A DNA stretch of 64,000 nucleotides from Xenorhabdus mauleonii (GCF_900113945.1 NZ_FORG01000009.1:1-64000), one strand, 5' to 3'; counted from the stretch's first letter, positions 1 through 15,194 are shown. A program made the numbers and translations. The notes: generated from the letters alone by a model not told the origin.

Positions 1-78
1 GCCTATTGTCTGAAACCTAAAAAGCCATCACTGAATATCACCCATGCTGAAAAAACAGGACTTCAGGTGATGGCTTAA
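1..78 (+). CDS. possible 3' end of a CDS truncated by the window edge
   Basis: Frame 1 is open from the first base to a TAA at 76-78 (25 codons). No family is recognisable from so short a tail. A 10-bp inverted repeat (22-31 against 67-76) spans its end and could instead be part of a transcription terminator. An open frame of this length arises often by chance, so this is only a candidate. Confidence 0.2.
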   Translation, partial: AYCLKPKKPSLNITHAEKTGLQVMA

Positions 79-94
79 ACCGATCTCAGGTTAA

Positions 95-604
95 TTATAG
101 ATAGCTACTGGCCATTTTTTCGAATTCCCACAAACACATCTCGATGTTATCCCTATTTGTTCTAGTACTAGATTTCTCAGCTGCCTTTAGGCTATTTATT
201 ACCTTCCGGATAAATGATTTCTGCTGCCTTGACCCATTTATTGTTGAAGGAATATCGCAGATATCCATAATTGAAAGATTACGATGTTTTGTTGTTAGCA
301 TTAATACGTAATTGGGATTATTTATCAAAGCAATTGATAGAGATTCACGGATTTGTTTTGAAAATTTGGGATGAATATTCGGATATAACTTAAAAGCAAT
401 TTGTAGCCACTGATTATCACCAGTTGAAATATTATGGGCAATACTATTACGCTCGTATTCTTCACCTAATTCAGCTACAACAGAATTGACGCCTCTTTCC
501 TGCACTTGCTGCATGATCTCATCAGGAGTAGATAACTTGGCAATGGATGGCACACTCGCCAAGGAGATGAGGGAAAAGAAGAGGGTCTGTAGTAGTAAGC
601 GCAT
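95..604 (-). CDS. hypothetical secreted or periplasmic protein, 169 aa
   Basis: The family is not recognised. The ATG at 604 is preferred over a GTG seven codons upstream because AGGAAG lies just ahead of it. The product opens with MRLLLQ, a hydrophobic stretch of about 15 residues and a small-residue cleavage region (SVPSIA), so it has a signal peptide and probably works in the periplasm or outside the cell. The mature part is mostly helical and polar. It has two cysteines in its second half (in the MDICDIP and EMCLWEF stretches) that could pair. It stands alone, in the same direction as gltBD but separated from it by a terminator and more than 250 bp of AT-rich DNA. Confidence 0.6.
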   Translation of the reverse strand: MRLLLQTLFFSLISLASVPSIAKLSTPDEIMQQVQERGVNSVVAELGEEYERNSIAHNISTGDNQWLQIAFKLYPNIHPKFSKQIRESLSIALINNPNYVLMLTTKHRNLSIMDICDIPSTINGSRQQKSFIRKVINSLKAAEKSSTRTNRDNIEMCLWEFEKMASSYL

Positions 605-877
605 GTTATCTTCCTGTAATTTCACTTTAATAATCTTTTAAGTTGCGTCTATTAAATCAGTTACACTGAGAAACTTTCTTTTCGAAAAAAATGAACCTTA
701 CTGCTGTATTACGGTATTGCACTATTGTTGTATTGTTGTAATGCGTGGGAGATTAAATTTTAATATTTGACTTTGGGTTACAAGAATAATCGAATAAACT
801 CAAAAAATACAATCAATCTGGTAGTAAGAAGAAAAGAAAAAACTAGAGTACTTTCATTTGTAAATTCTTTTCATTTG
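605..877. other. AT-rich intergenic region with no gene seen
   Basis: The stretch between the small secreted-protein gene and the gltD terminator has no supported gene. It is strongly AT-rich and presumably contains the promoter of the minus-strand gene ending at 95. A short degenerate repeat (tattgttg units near 720-745) is the only visible structure. Confidence 0.5.
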
Positions 878-908
878 AAAAAATTGTCTCCGGTCAAGTG
901 ACCGGAGA
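878..908 (-). terminator. Rho-independent terminator of gltBD
   Basis: A perfect 10-bp GC-rich stem (887-896 with 899-908) with a two-base loop is followed, read on the minus strand, by a T-rich tract. It lies about 30 bp beyond the gltD stop, where the gltB-gltD transcript should end. Confidence 0.85.
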
Positions 909-940
909 AATAGTTAAGGGGATAAATAGGCGGTTAAATA

Positions 941-6827
<5,887 letters not shown>

Positions 6828-7097
6828 TGTAATGCTCCCCAAGTTCTGTCCGACTCTCACATCACTCGCGAGTTGATATAGATATATATTATTTCTATAG
6901 GCGTCTGAATTGCGCCCTCAGTCAAACGCCACTTGTTTTTTTGCAACGTTAATTTGCAACAACAAGCGGTAAATCAAAATGATGTTGTGTTTCGTTGTGT
7001 GTTACTGCATAAAATCGTGCGTCACTGCATAAATATGAGCTGGCTGATTATCCAACAAGTTATTTTCAGTGAATTCTCAACTTATCGAGAAAAATAG

Positions 7098-7188
7098 AAT
7101 AGGTCAAATAGTGAAAAATCGTGTTTATCTCGATGTTTTTATTTTTATCCATTTGAATTAAATAGGTAAATTATGAAAAATCGTGTTT
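7098..7188. repeat. imperfect 28-29 bp direct repeat upstream of gltB/arcB
   Basis: Two near-identical copies, 7098-7126 and 7161-7188, share aataggt...aaat.. followed by an identical 15-nt block (tgaaaaatcgtgttt), with a period of about 62 bp. They sit in the AT-rich divergent regulatory region (6828-7529), which holds no gene. Such a repeat could be a paired operator, but no known factor's consensus is obvious. Confidence 0.6.
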
Positions 7189-7232
7189 TGTGAGCCAGAT
7201 CATATGTATCAAATGATGTGATTTATATCACT
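7189..7232. promoter_or_regulatory. two CRP/FNR-like sites in the gltB-arcB divergent region
   Basis: At 7189-7204 the sequence reads TGTGA-N6-TCATA, and at 7217-7232 TGTGA-N6-TCACT, against the CRP consensus TGTGA-N6-TCACA. The second also contains TGAT-N4-ATCA, the core of an FNR site. The centres are 28 bp apart. The resemblance is seen directly; binding and target promoter are inference. Confidence 0.45.
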
Positions 7233-7529
7233 AAAACACCCTGATTATTTGTTTTGTACATGCTATCAAGTACAAGTTTATTGGTTTTTTATTCTATGTT
7301 TTTCCATAAAAATGGTTTTATATCGTGTATTTTATGTTCGATAAGAATAAATTATTGAATGTTTTTCCTCATTAAAAAATCAATCAGTGATTAATTGAAT
7401 ATAAATTTAATTATATTGACTTTTTATTCTTGCGGAGGTGAGGGTGATATTCCTCAACGAAGTTGAGTTTTTTTTACGTTATGATTCAATCCAGTGGCTT
7501 TATTGCGAATCGTTTTACTGGGAGTGGTT

Positions 7530-9878
7530 ATGAAGTTTATTCGTGGGCTTGCCCAATATTATGTAGATTTAATGATGAAGCTAGGGTTGGTGCGCTTTTC
7601 TATATTGCTCGCATCTGCTCTGGTTATCCTGGCAATGACTATGCAAATGGCAGTCACATTCGTTTTGCATGGCGAAGTACAGCGCATTGACCTAATTCGC
7701 TCGATCTTTTTTGGTTTGTTGATCACTCCTTGGGCCGTTTATTTTCTCTCCATCGTGGTGGAGCAGCTTGAGGAATCCCGCCAGCGTTTATCCAGCTTGG
7801 TCGCAAAGCTGGAAGAGATGCGCCAGCGTGATGCGGAATTGAATCTGCAACTCAAAGACAATATTGATCAATTAAATCAGGAGATCAGTGATAGAGAAAA
7901 AGTGGAAAAAGCCCATTTGATCTTGCTGGATAAACTTAAACTGGAAATGGAGCATCGTGAAAAAACCCAGATTGAGCTTGAACAGCAATCAATTCTTCTG
8001 CGCTCATTTTTAGATGCTTCTCCGGATCTGGTTTATTACCGTAACGAAGATAACGAATTTTCCGGCTGCAACCGGGCGATGGAGCTGCTGACTGGCAAAA
8101 GCGAAAAAAACCTCATTGGCCTGACTCCGAGGGAAGTCTATGACGAAGAGATAGCCAGTAAGGTGATGGAAACTGACGAAAAAGTTTTTCGTCACAACGT
8201 CTCTTTGACTTACGAACAGTGGCTGGTATATCCCGACGGGCGCAAGGCCTGCTTTGAACTTAGAAAAGTCCCCTTTTATGATCGCGTAGGAAAGCGGCAT
8301 GGATTAATGGGATTCGGGCGCGATATAACAGAGCGTAAGCGTTATCAGGATGCGTTGGAGAATGCCAGTAGGGATAAGACAACCTTTATCTCTACGATTA
8401 GCCATGAGCTTCGTACGCCTTTAAATGGCATAGTGGGATTAAGTCGGATTCTGATGGATAGCGATGTTACACCTGAACAGTGCAAATATTTGAAAACCAT
8501 CCATGTCAGTGCCATTACCTTGGGTAATATTTTCAATGATATCATTGAGTTAGATAAAATTGAGCGACGCAAGGTCCAGCTTTATAACCAACCGATTGAT
8601 TTCACAGGTTTTATGTCGGACTTGGAGAATGTTTCAGGGTTACTGGCACAACCCAAAGGCATCAAATTTGTGCTGGAGCCGAAGCTGCCACTGCCTGCCA
8701 AGGTGCTGACAGACGGAACACGTTTGCGGCAGATCTTGTGGAATTTGATTAGCAATGCCGTGAAATTTACCACTGAAGGGGAAATTCGGGTTCGTATCTG
8801 GCGTGAAGAAGGCAATTATCTGTTCTTCCAAGTCACGGATTCCGGTATCGGCATTCCCTCCGATGAATTGGAAAAAATCTTTGCCATGTACTACCAAGTC
8901 ACGGATAGCGCTGGTGGACGTCCTGCGACCGGCACCGGCATTGGGCTTGCAGTATCGAAACGCCTCGCCCAGAGCATGGGGGGAGATATTGTCGTTACCA
9001 GCTCATTGGGCAAAGGTTCTTGCTTTACGTTGTCAGTTATCGCGCCTGCCATTGATGAACAACCTGTAGGGGAAGAAGAACAGGATAGTTTGCCATTGCC
9101 GGCTCTCAATATCCTGTTGGTGGAAGATATCGAGCTGAATGTCATTGTTGCCCGCTCTGTTCTGGAAAAACTGGGGAATAGTGTGGATGTTGCCATGACT
9201 GGCCATGAAGCGCTGACAATGTTTGATCCTGATGAATATGACTTAGTATTGCTGGACATCCAACTGCCGGATATGACGGGCCTCGATGTTGCCCGTGAGT
9301 TACACCAGCGTTATCCCTCTCAATCCTTGCCTCCACTGATAGCCCTGACAGCAAACGTATTAAAGGATAAAAAAGAATATCTTGAAGCTGGAATGAACGA
9401 TGTGCTCAATAAACCTCTATCTGTCAAAGAATTAACTGCCATGATGGAGAAATATTGGGGGAAGGCGTCTGATTCTGACGATGAAAACGTGCCACGAGGA
9501 GAGGCTGATATTGTGAAGAAGAATGAAGAATTACTCGATATAGAGATGCTCAACCAATACATCGAATTGGTCGGGGCAACATTGATTACCGATAACCTGA
9601 TGATATTCGAAACAATGATGCCTAATTATCTGGCACTGCTGGATTCAAATATGACAGCCAGAGATCAGAAAGGCATTGTGGAAGAAGCCCATAAAATTAA
9701 GGGTGCGGCAGGCTCTGTTGGTTTGCGTCATTTACAACAGTTGGCCCAACAGATCCAATCTCCTGACTTACCTGCGTGGTGGGATAACGTTCAGGAATGG
9801 GTGGATGAGCTAAAGTTGGAATGGAAGAACGATATAGAAATATTGAGAAATTGGTTGTTGGACACTACAAAAAAATAA
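7530..9878 (+). CDS. arcB: aerobic respiration control hybrid sensor histidine kinase
   Basis: ArcB senses the quinone redox state and feeds phosphate to ArcA, repressing respiratory genes when oxygen is low. The ATG at 7530 gives 782 aa and begins MKFIRGLAQYYVDLMMKLG, matching the conserved N terminus; an upstream in-frame ATG is rejected. Two membrane helices lie at about 22-45 and 55-77, followed by a coiled-coil/leucine-zipper linker (78-150) and a PAS domain. Both redox-sensing cysteines are at the E. coli positions, C180 and C241. The phosphorelay residues are H292 (SHELRTP), D576 in the receiver (LLDIQLPD) and H721 in the C-terminal Hpt domain (EAHKIKGAAG). It is divergent from gltB and likely monocistronic. 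Confidence 0.97.
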   Translation: MKFIRGLAQYYVDLMMKLGLVRFSILLASALVILAMTMQMAVTFVLHGEVQRIDLIRSIFFGLLITPWAVYFLSIVVEQLEESRQRLSSLVAKLEEMRQRDAELNLQLKDNIDQLNQEISDREKVEKAHLILLDKLKLEMEHREKTQIELEQQSILLRSFLDASPDLVYYRNEDNEFSGCNRAMELLTGKSEKNLIGLTPREVYDEEIASKVMETDEKVFRHNVSLTYEQWLVYPDGRKACFELRKVPFYDRVGKRHGLMGFGRDITERKRYQDALENASRDKTTFISTISHELRTPLNGIVGLSRILMDSDVTPEQCKYLKTIHVSAITLGNIFNDIIELDKIERRKVQLYNQPIDFTGFMSDLENVSGLLAQPKGIKFVLEPKLPLPAKVLTDGTRLRQILWNLISNAVKFTTEGEIRVRIWREEGNYLFFQVTDSGIGIPSDELEKIFAMYYQVTDSAGGRPATGTGIGLAVSKRLAQSMGGDIVVTSSLGKGSCFTLSVIAPAIDEQPVGEEEQDSLPLPALNILLVEDIELNVIVARSVLEKLGNSVDVAMTGHEALTMFDPDEYDLVLLDIQLPDMTGLDVARELHQRYPSQSLPPLIALTANVLKDKKEYLEAGMNDVLNKPLSVKELTAMMEKYWGKASDSDDENVPRGEADIVKKNEELLDIEMLNQYIELVGATLITDNLMIFETMMPNYLALLDSNMTARDQKGIVEEAHKIKGAAGSVGLRHLQQLAQQIQSPDLPAWWDNVQEWVDELKLEWKNDIEILRNWLLDTTKK

Positions 9879-9897
9879 CCCCAACCGAAGTTGGGGT
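9878..9897. terminator. hairpin at the arcB stop codon
   Basis: A perfect 8-bp stem (9878-9885 with 9890-9897) with a CGAA loop begins on the last base of the arcB stop. On the plus strand no T-run follows it; on the minus strand a T-rich tract does. It may act as a weak terminator for arcB or block antisense transcription. Confidence 0.5.
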
Positions 9898-10114
9898 GCG
9901 CGAATACTGCGCCAACACCAGGGAAACTTGTTTACCCGCTTATCTAATATTTGTTTTCGGTGCGAGTAGCTAAAGAATTCTTCTGCACAGAGCACGGATA
10001 CCAACATAGCAAAGATAAGATTTTTTGTTACAAGATTCATTAAAATCTGTGATGAAGATTGGTGTTTAACCCTCTAAGGGGTTAAGCATTAATCTACTAC
10101 AAATGGAGAGAAAT

Positions 10115-10768
10115 ATGAAATCTGTTGCCGTTATATTGAGTGGTTGCGGAGTGTACGATGGAAGTGAAATCCATGAATCAGTTCTGACTATGCTCTCTTT
10201 AAGCCGTTTTGGCGCTGAAGTGTCTTTTTTTTCACCTGATGAAACACAACATCATGTAATTAATCATCTTAATGGGGAAGAGAAAAAAGAAAACAGGAAC
10301 ATAATGGAGGAATCCGCCCGTATAACACGTGGAAATATCCAGCCTTTATCTAAAGTTGATATTAATACACTGGATGCGTTAATTGTTCCCGGTGGTTTTG
10401 GAGCTGCCAAGAATTTAAGTAATTTCGCATTTAAAGGATCAGATTGTGAAATAAATAAGGATTTTTTAAGTATAGTGCAAGGGATGCATCGCTTGGGCAA
10501 GCCGATGGGATTTATGTGCATTTCTCCGGTCATGGTGCCAAAAATATTAGATAAACCGATTAAAGTCACTATTGGCAATGATCTTGAAACTGCTGCGCAG
10601 ATAGAGAAAATGGGGGGTATACACGTAGATTGTCCTGTTGATGATATTGTTATTGATTTTAAAAACAAAATTGTCACCACACCCGCTTATATGCTCGCAG
10701 AATCTCTGTCTCAGGCAGAAAAAGGAATTGATAAGCTAGTTCAGAAAATATTGGAAATGATTGAGTAA
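10115..10768 (+). CDS. elbB: glyoxalase III-type DJ-1/PfpI-family protein ElbB
   Basis: ElbB is a small cytoplasmic protein of the DJ-1/PfpI class I amidotransferase-like fold; the E. coli protein has been linked to isoprenoid synthesis and to weak glyoxalase activity. The ATG at 10115, preceded by GGAGAG, gives 217 aa, the E. coli length as I recall it; an ATG four codons earlier overlaps the ribosome site and is not used. Conserved blocks are [13 protein letters not shown] at the N terminus, [13 protein letters not shown] in the middle, GFMCIS carrying the nucleophile-elbow cysteine, and TTPAYM near the C terminus. mtgA starts 4 nt after its stop, the same pairing as in E. coli. Confidence 0.95.
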   Translation: MKSVAVILSGCGVYDGSEIHESVLTMLSLSRFGAEVSFFSPDETQHHVINHLNGEEKKENRNIMEESARITRGNIQPLSKVDINTLDALIVPGGFGAAKNLSNFAFKGSDCEINKDFLSIVQGMHRLGKPMGFMCISPVMVPKILDKPIKVTIGNDLETAAQIEKMGGIHVDCPVDDIVIDFKNKIVTTPAYMLAESLSQAEKGIDKLVQKILEMIE

Positions 10769-10772
10769 TTGG

Positions 10773-11489
10773 ATGAGAAATCCTTTTTCAGTATTATGGC
10801 GCTGGTTGAAAAGAATTGTTTTGTCGATCACAGTTCTCTGGTTTGTTGCTGTAATTGCCTTTGCATTTCTGCCGGTGCCGTTTTCCATGATGATGATAGA
10901 GCGACAAATGAGCGCCGTAATGTCAATTAATTTATCTTATGTTTCTCGCTCCTCATGGGTAGATCAGAAGCAAATTTCACCTTATATAGCATTGGCCGTC
11001 ATTGCGGCTGAGGATCAAAAATTCCCCAATCATTGGGGATTTGATTTTGATGCTATCGAAACTGCTATAGCGCATAACAAAAAATATCAGAAGCGAATAC
11101 GGGGTGCGTCGACAATTTCCCAGCAAGTGACCAAAAATTTATTTTTGTGGGAAGGGCGTAGTTGGGTAAGGAAAGGACTGGAAGCGGGAATGACTTTTGT
11201 CTTGGAATTACTGTGGTCAAAGCAACGCATTCTAACGGTTTATCTCAATATCGCGGAATTCGGCAACGGCATCTTTGGGGTAGAAGAGGCAGCCCGACAT
11301 TACTTTGGCAAGCCTGCAAGCAAGCTGACGGCCTCAGAAGCCGCATTGCTCGCTGCTGTATTGCCGAATCCCCATCAATATAAAGTGAAGGCGCCTTCTG
11401 CTTATGTACTGCAACGCCAGAAATGGATTTTGCGGCAGATGCAGTTAATGGGCGGAGTCAATTACTTAAAGCGAAACGAGTTGGAATAG
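10773..11489 (+). CDS. mtgA: monofunctional biosynthetic peptidoglycan transglycosylase
   Basis: MtgA polymerises lipid II into glycan strands at the inner membrane (family GT51) and has no transpeptidase domain. One N-terminal membrane helix (about residues 15-35) anchors it. The GT51 motifs are clear: [13 protein letters not shown] with the catalytic glutamate, RGASTISQQ, and the later [17 protein letters not shown] block. The ATG at 10773 lies 4 nt after elbB and gives 238 aa. A TTG at 10761 would give 242 aa, the usual family length, so the true start could be either. A hairpin at 11549-11573 lies between it and the convergent dolP operon. Confidence 0.94.
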   Translation: MRNPFSVLWRWLKRIVLSITVLWFVAVIAFAFLPVPFSMMMIERQMSAVMSINLSYVSRSSWVDQKQISPYIALAVIAAEDQKFPNHWGFDFDAIETAIAHNKKYQKRIRGASTISQQVTKNLFLWEGRSWVRKGLEAGMTFVLELLWSKQRILTVYLNIAEFGNGIFGVEEAARHYFGKPASKLTASEAALLAAVLPNPHQYKVKAPSAYVLQRQKWILRQMQLMGGVNYLKRNELE

Positions 11490-11548
11490 GGATAAGTTGG
11501 GACAGAGGGAGCATTATTGGCGCTGGAAAAATTTTTTGTAGTTATCGT

Positions 11549-11573
11549 GCCTGAGGAAGAACGTTCCTCAGGC
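11549..11573. terminator. bidirectional terminator between mtgA and dolP
   Basis: A perfect 10-bp stem (11549-11558 with 11564-11573) and 5-nt loop lies between the convergent mtgA and dolP genes. It lacks a strong T-run on either side, so its strength is uncertain. Confidence 0.6.
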
Positions 11574-11620
11574 ATTGATATTCGCTTTCTATCGGTTTCT
11601 CAGCGGAGGTATTAGAGGTA

Positions 11621-12196
11621 TTAATTGAGGTAAGTAAACGCGGTGGTGACGCGCTTGACGCCACTGGTTTCGCTGGCAATTTTGGCTGCTGCGGAACCTT
11701 CTTCTTTGGTCACTATACCGAACAAAAAGACCTCGCCATTTTCGGTCACCACTTTAATGTTGGATGACTTAACCGCATCACTGGCCAAAATTTTAGAGAG
11801 AACTTTGGTTGTCAGCCAAGTATCAACAGAAGCGGTGCCCAATGATATTGGCTCTCCCTGACGGATTTCGTTATACACGATATCAGTGCCGTCAGTCTTT
11901 GACGCTATCTGCTTGGCTTTATCCGCCAAAGCCATATTGGGGCTTTGCCCGGTCAAGAGAACTCTGCCTTGATATACCGTGGTTACTACACGGGCTTGTG
12001 CCTTAATTTGTGGATCTTTGCTGATGGCAGTGCTGACACGCGCATCTAACGTCGTGTCGTCAACTTGTTGCCCGATTGTGCGCGGATCTGAACCTGCTTT
12101 TGTCGCAATCGCGGCAGAGCCGATAACGGCAGCACCAATACATCCTTGTAGCAGCATCGAACTAAGACATAACAATAATAGAGAAAATAACCGCAT
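11621..12196 (-). CDS. dolP: division/outer-membrane stress-associated lipoprotein, two BON domains
   Basis: DolP (YraP) is an outer-membrane lipoprotein facing the periplasm that binds anionic phospholipid at the division site and supports envelope integrity. The product is 191 aa, as in E. coli. It starts with a lipoprotein signal peptide and lipobox ending LLQGC, with the lipidated cysteine at residue 19. Two BON domains follow: one around residues 46-115, and a second from about 124 to the end. It is the last gene of the lpoA-yraN-diaA-dolP operon, 11 nt after diaA. In E. coli it belongs to the sigma-E regulon; I did not identify a sigma-E promoter here. Confidence 0.96.
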   Translation of the reverse strand: MRLFSLLLLCLSSMLLQGCIGAAVIGSAAIATKAGSDPRTIGQQVDDTTLDARVSTAISKDPQIKAQARVVTTVYQGRVLLTGQSPNMALADKAKQIASKTDGTDIVYNEIRQGEPISLGTASVDTWLTTKVLSKILASDAVKSSNIKVVTENGEVFLFGIVTKEEGSAAAKIASETSGVKRVTTAFTYLN

Positions 12197-12207
12197 TATT
12201 TGGATCC

Positions 12208-12798
12208 TTACTCATCCTGATGGGGAAATAACGTATTGTCGATTAAGTCGCACAGGCAGTTGATTGTCAACATATGAACTTCTTGAATTCTGACGCTATG
12301 ATGTGAGGGAATGCGGATCTCAACATCCTGAGGTCCCAGCAGCCCAGCCACTTCACCGCCATCAAAACCCGTCAACGCGACAATAGTCATATCACGTGTG
12401 ACAGCCGCTTCTACCGCCTTGATAATATCCCTACTGTTGCCATGTGTAGAAATGGCAAGCAAAACATCTCCGGCATGGCCTAACGCCCTGACCTGCTTGG
12501 CGTAGACTTCGTCAGGTTGTTTACTGTTGGCGATAGCTGTTATCACCACATTATCAGTATTCAGGGACAGGGCTGGTAGACTTGGGCGCTCCGTTTCGAA
12601 ATGATTTATCATGCTGGCGGCAAAACGTTGCGCGGTGGCAGCGGAGCCGCCATTACCACAGCAAAGGATTTTATTGCCGTTTAGCAGTGATTGAACCATC
12701 AACATTGCGGCGCGTGATATGGCGTCGGGCAATGCTTCTGCTGCTGCAATCTGAGTTTGAATACTTTCTGTAAAGCAGACTTTAATTCTATCCAGCAC
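12208..12798 (-). CDS. diaA: DnaA initiator-associating protein, SIS domain
   Basis: DiaA binds DnaA and promotes its assembly at oriC, timing replication initiation. The 196-aa product matches the E. coli length. It is a single SIS (sugar isomerase) domain with the glycine-rich [12 protein letters not shown] loop near residue 50 and [10 protein letters not shown] around residue 116. The start is a GTG at 12798 with AGGTC upstream; the following residues [20 protein letters not shown] match the conserved N terminus, which supports it. It lies between yraN and dolP, and this order is conserved in enterobacteria. Confidence 0.96.
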   Translation of the reverse strand: MLDRIKVCFTESIQTQIAAAEALPDAISRAAMLMVQSLLNGNKILCCGNGGSAATAQRFAASMINHFETERPSLPALSLNTDNVVITAIANSKQPDEVYAKQVRALGHAGDVLLAISTHGNSRDIIKAVEAAVTRDMTIVALTGFDGGEVAGLLGPQDVEIRIPSHHSVRIQEVHMLTINCLCDLIDNTLFPHQDE

Positions 12799-12852
12799 GT
12801 TATGACCTATTTATCTTGAAATCCATTGAGTAGAGAGCAAATTGAGAACTTA

Positions 12853-13257
12853 TTAAAATAAGCTCTCGTTCAGAGTAAAAGCATTTTTTAGCCATTCAAA
12901 TTCTTTATCTGTTATCGCACAGATATCGAAACGGCAGGGTGTGGTATCCAGCGATTCATTGCGCTGGGACAGCCAAACCGCTGCGGTATGCAACAACTTG
13001 CTGCGCTTGCTTTGGGTAATTGTAGCAACAGCATCGCCATATTGTGCGCTGCGGCGGAAACGGACTTCGACAAATACCCACGTGTGTTTATCACGCATTA
13101 TCAAGTCTATTTCCCCACCGCGAATTTTTACATTTTCTGCGACAAAAATAAGCCCTTGTTTTTGCAGAAAGTGCTTGGCCTGAAGTTCGTAATGGCGTCC
13201 CACAGCATAGCGATTACTTTTAGCCGCCTTGGCCTTGTCACTTTTATTGTACTGCAT
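12853..13257 (-). CDS. yraN: UPF0102 family nuclease-like protein YraN
   Basis: YraN belongs to UPF0102, a predicted endonuclease-fold family related to Holliday-junction resolvases; its cell role is unproven. The 134-aa product has the family signature: GGEIDLI followed by VFVEVRFR, which supplies the acidic and basic residues of a PD-(D/E)XK-like site. A lysine-rich N terminus precedes it. The ATG at 13257 lies 5 nt after the lpoA stop. The start codon sits in one copy of a 14-bp duplicated sequence whose other copy holds the lpoA stop, so the gene boundary looks recently rearranged. Confidence 0.93.
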   Translation of the reverse strand: MQYNKSDKAKAAKSNRYAVGRHYELQAKHFLQKQGLIFVAENVKIRGGEIDLIMRDKHTWVFVEVRFRRSAQYGDAVATITQSKRSKLLHTAAVWLSQRNESLDTTPCRFDICAITDKEFEWLKNAFTLNESLF

Positions 13258-13277
13258 TGCTCTTATTGTACTGCATT
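13245..13277. repeat. 14-bp tandem duplication at the yraN/lpoA junction
   Basis: The 14-mer tattgtactgcatt occurs at 13245-13258 and again at 13264-13277 (period 19). One copy contains the yraN start codon, the other codes the last residues (NAVQ) of LpoA and its stop. The two genes therefore share a duplicated boundary. Confidence 0.85.
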
Positions 13278-15194
13278 ACTGTAATCAGCATTATTCACAT
13301 CGTTTGAATGAGTTAAGCCGTCAGTGCTTTCTGTATTTTTCCCGTCATTTGTGCCTGCATTCACTTCGCCTGAGCGATTTTCTAGCACAATCCGGCCGTT
13401 GCTGAACGCCATCCAAGGCAATTGACGCAAGACGGTGCAATTGCCCGTGACAGAAAGCTCCCCTGATTCTCCATTCAAATGAAAACCCGTGTCTTGCTGT
13501 ATTTGGGTAAAGTGATTGGCTAATGACCATGCATCAATGCCCATTGCATAGAGACGCATCAGAGAGTAATCATTGGCAAATTTCTTGGCAGCTTGCTGCA
13601 TCAGTGGCACATTGACACCCGTTAACAGAGGAATGTCACTGAATTGCATTCCATCCATTTCCAGACGAAAGTCTGGGCCTGTACCCGATTTATTACTGCG
13701 TGAATTGGTATAGAGAGCAGGTTTTTTGCGAGAGCTGATTGCCATATCGATCATTGGCTTGATAATTGTCAGCTCGTTTGCTGTCGCAACAATGTAAACA
13801 GCATCCACTGGGCCATTGGCGGTACTTTTAGTAATAACGGCGGCATCTGTATTAGGCTGGATCATTGCCGCATCTGACACGGCAGCATTAACAGGAATTG
13901 GTGTACCGGACAAACGGATGCCGGTTCCTCGATTCATGGACTGACGCATTTCTGTCGGTGTTGCGAAAGTTTGCTGCAATACGGTTGCTCCACCCAGTTT
14001 CTGCCACTCTTCGGCAAAAGCTTTGGCAACCCGTGTACCTAAGTCAGCACGGGGGATCAATACCAGCGGATTATGTTTTTGTTGCTGCCAAATGTGTCTG
14101 GCTGCATTTTTTGCCTCATCTTCCGGAGACAGTGAGAAATAGCAAACATTGGGGCGAGCTTGTGGTACATCCAACTCGTTGAGCGCCAGAATATTCAACG
14201 GAGTATCAACCTGCGCCAATTGTTCCACATTCGGTTTCAGCAATGGCCCAACGACCAGCGTAACACCATCTTGTTCAGCCTGAGCCAGCAAGTTGCTGAG
14301 AGGCTGGCTGTTTGTGTCATACACTTTTACTGCCTGAATATTGACGGGAGTATCAGTGGTAGGGGATTGTGAGCTATCCGATAACTGGGCAGTCGCAGAA
14401 GCGGCAGCCATGTCTGTATTTTCTGCCGCCGTATTTTCTGAACTCAAGCGCTCTGGCTCTGAGATACTGGTATCCGCAGTTTTGGGTTGTGCAATATCAT
14501 TGGCTTGAGCATCATTTGCTGCTGGGTTTGCAAGCTCGCCATTTGAGGCGGTGACATTCACAGGAGCTATTGGTTTTGGCAAGCCTTTTTGTGCATCAAA
14601 AAAACCTTGGCGAATGGCGTCACCAAATACTTTAGCTTGGCCGCTTAACGGCAGGAATAACCCAATCGTGTTCAGGCCATCTTTGGGCTGTTGTTCCATT
14701 TGTTGCAGGGCGGTAGGCAACTGACGGGCAGCGGGATTATTTGCGTAACGGATCTGCCAGTCATGGATAGCTGAACGCAGTTTATTGGGATCTTGCTTGT
14801 TGCTCTGGTAGGTGCTGAGTAAATCAAGCCACCCTTGCAACGTGTACTCATTGGCATTGATAACCAATTCACTGAGTTGCTGTGGAGAAAGATGCGTCAA
14901 CAGTTGCCAGGTTTCATTAATATTTTTCTGGCGCTCTGCTTCATCTGTTATTGGGTTCCCCGTGAGATAAGTTTCCAATGCTATATAAGCACGGATAACA
15001 TCCAGTGATGGTTGGTTATGGGCTGCGTCAATAATGGCCTGATAGCGGTTAATCTCTGCGCTGATGTTATCTTCAGGCTGAGAAGTTGGTTGCCCTTGCT
15101 GTGTGAGCGTGGTACACCCTGCAATAATCATAGTCGACAGCAGAGCTGTATAGACTAAACCAGTTTTGAAACGCACAAAAATTGAGGGAAGCAT
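13263..15194 (-). CDS. lpoA: penicillin-binding protein activator LpoA (shortened N-domain)
   Basis: LpoA is an outer-membrane lipoprotein that reaches through the periplasm to stimulate PBP1A. The start at 15194 (MLPSIFVRFK) gives 643 aa with a lipobox IIAGC and lipidated Cys27; an in-frame extension of 97 codons is rejected because it would bury the signal peptide. The C-terminal periplasmic-binding-like domain is well conserved (VVGPLLKPNVEQL, SPEDEAKNAARHI, GPDFRLEMDGMQFS), and a Ser/Ala/Thr-rich linker lies around 255-330. Only about 33 residues separate Cys27 from the conserved QPSLDVIRAYIALE block, against well over 100 in E. coli as I recall it, so part of the TPR-like N-domain is missing. 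About 30 extra Asn/Thr-rich residues end the protein. It is first in its operon. Confidence 0.95.
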   Translation of the reverse strand: MLPSIFVRFKTGLVYTALLSTMIIAGCTTLTQQGQPTSQPEDNISAEINRYQAIIDAAHNQPSLDVIRAYIALETYLTGNPITDEAERQKNINETWQLLTHLSPQQLSELVINANEYTLQGWLDLLSTYQSNKQDPNKLRSAIHDWQIRYANNPAARQLPTALQQMEQQPKDGLNTIGLFLPLSGQAKVFGDAIRQGFFDAQKGLPKPIAPVNVTASNGELANPAANDAQANDIAQPKTADTSISEPERLSSENTAAENTDMAAASATAQLSDSSQSPTTDTPVNIQAVKVYDTNSQPLSNLLAQAEQDGVTLVVGPLLKPNVEQLAQVDTPLNILALNELDVPQARPNVCYFSLSPEDEAKNAARHIWQQQKHNPLVLIPRADLGTRVAKAFAEEWQKLGGATVLQQTFATPTEMRQSMNRGTGIRLSGTPIPVNAAVSDAAMIQPNTDAAVITKSTANGPVDAVYIVATANELTIIKPMIDMAISSRKKPALYTNSRSNKSGTGPDFRLEMDGMQFSDIPLLTGVNVPLMQQAAKKFANDYSLMRLYAMGIDAWSLANHFTQIQQDTGFHLNGESGELSVTGNCTVLRQLPWMAFSNGRIVLENRSGEVNAGTNDGKNTESTDGLTHSNDVNNADYSNAVQ

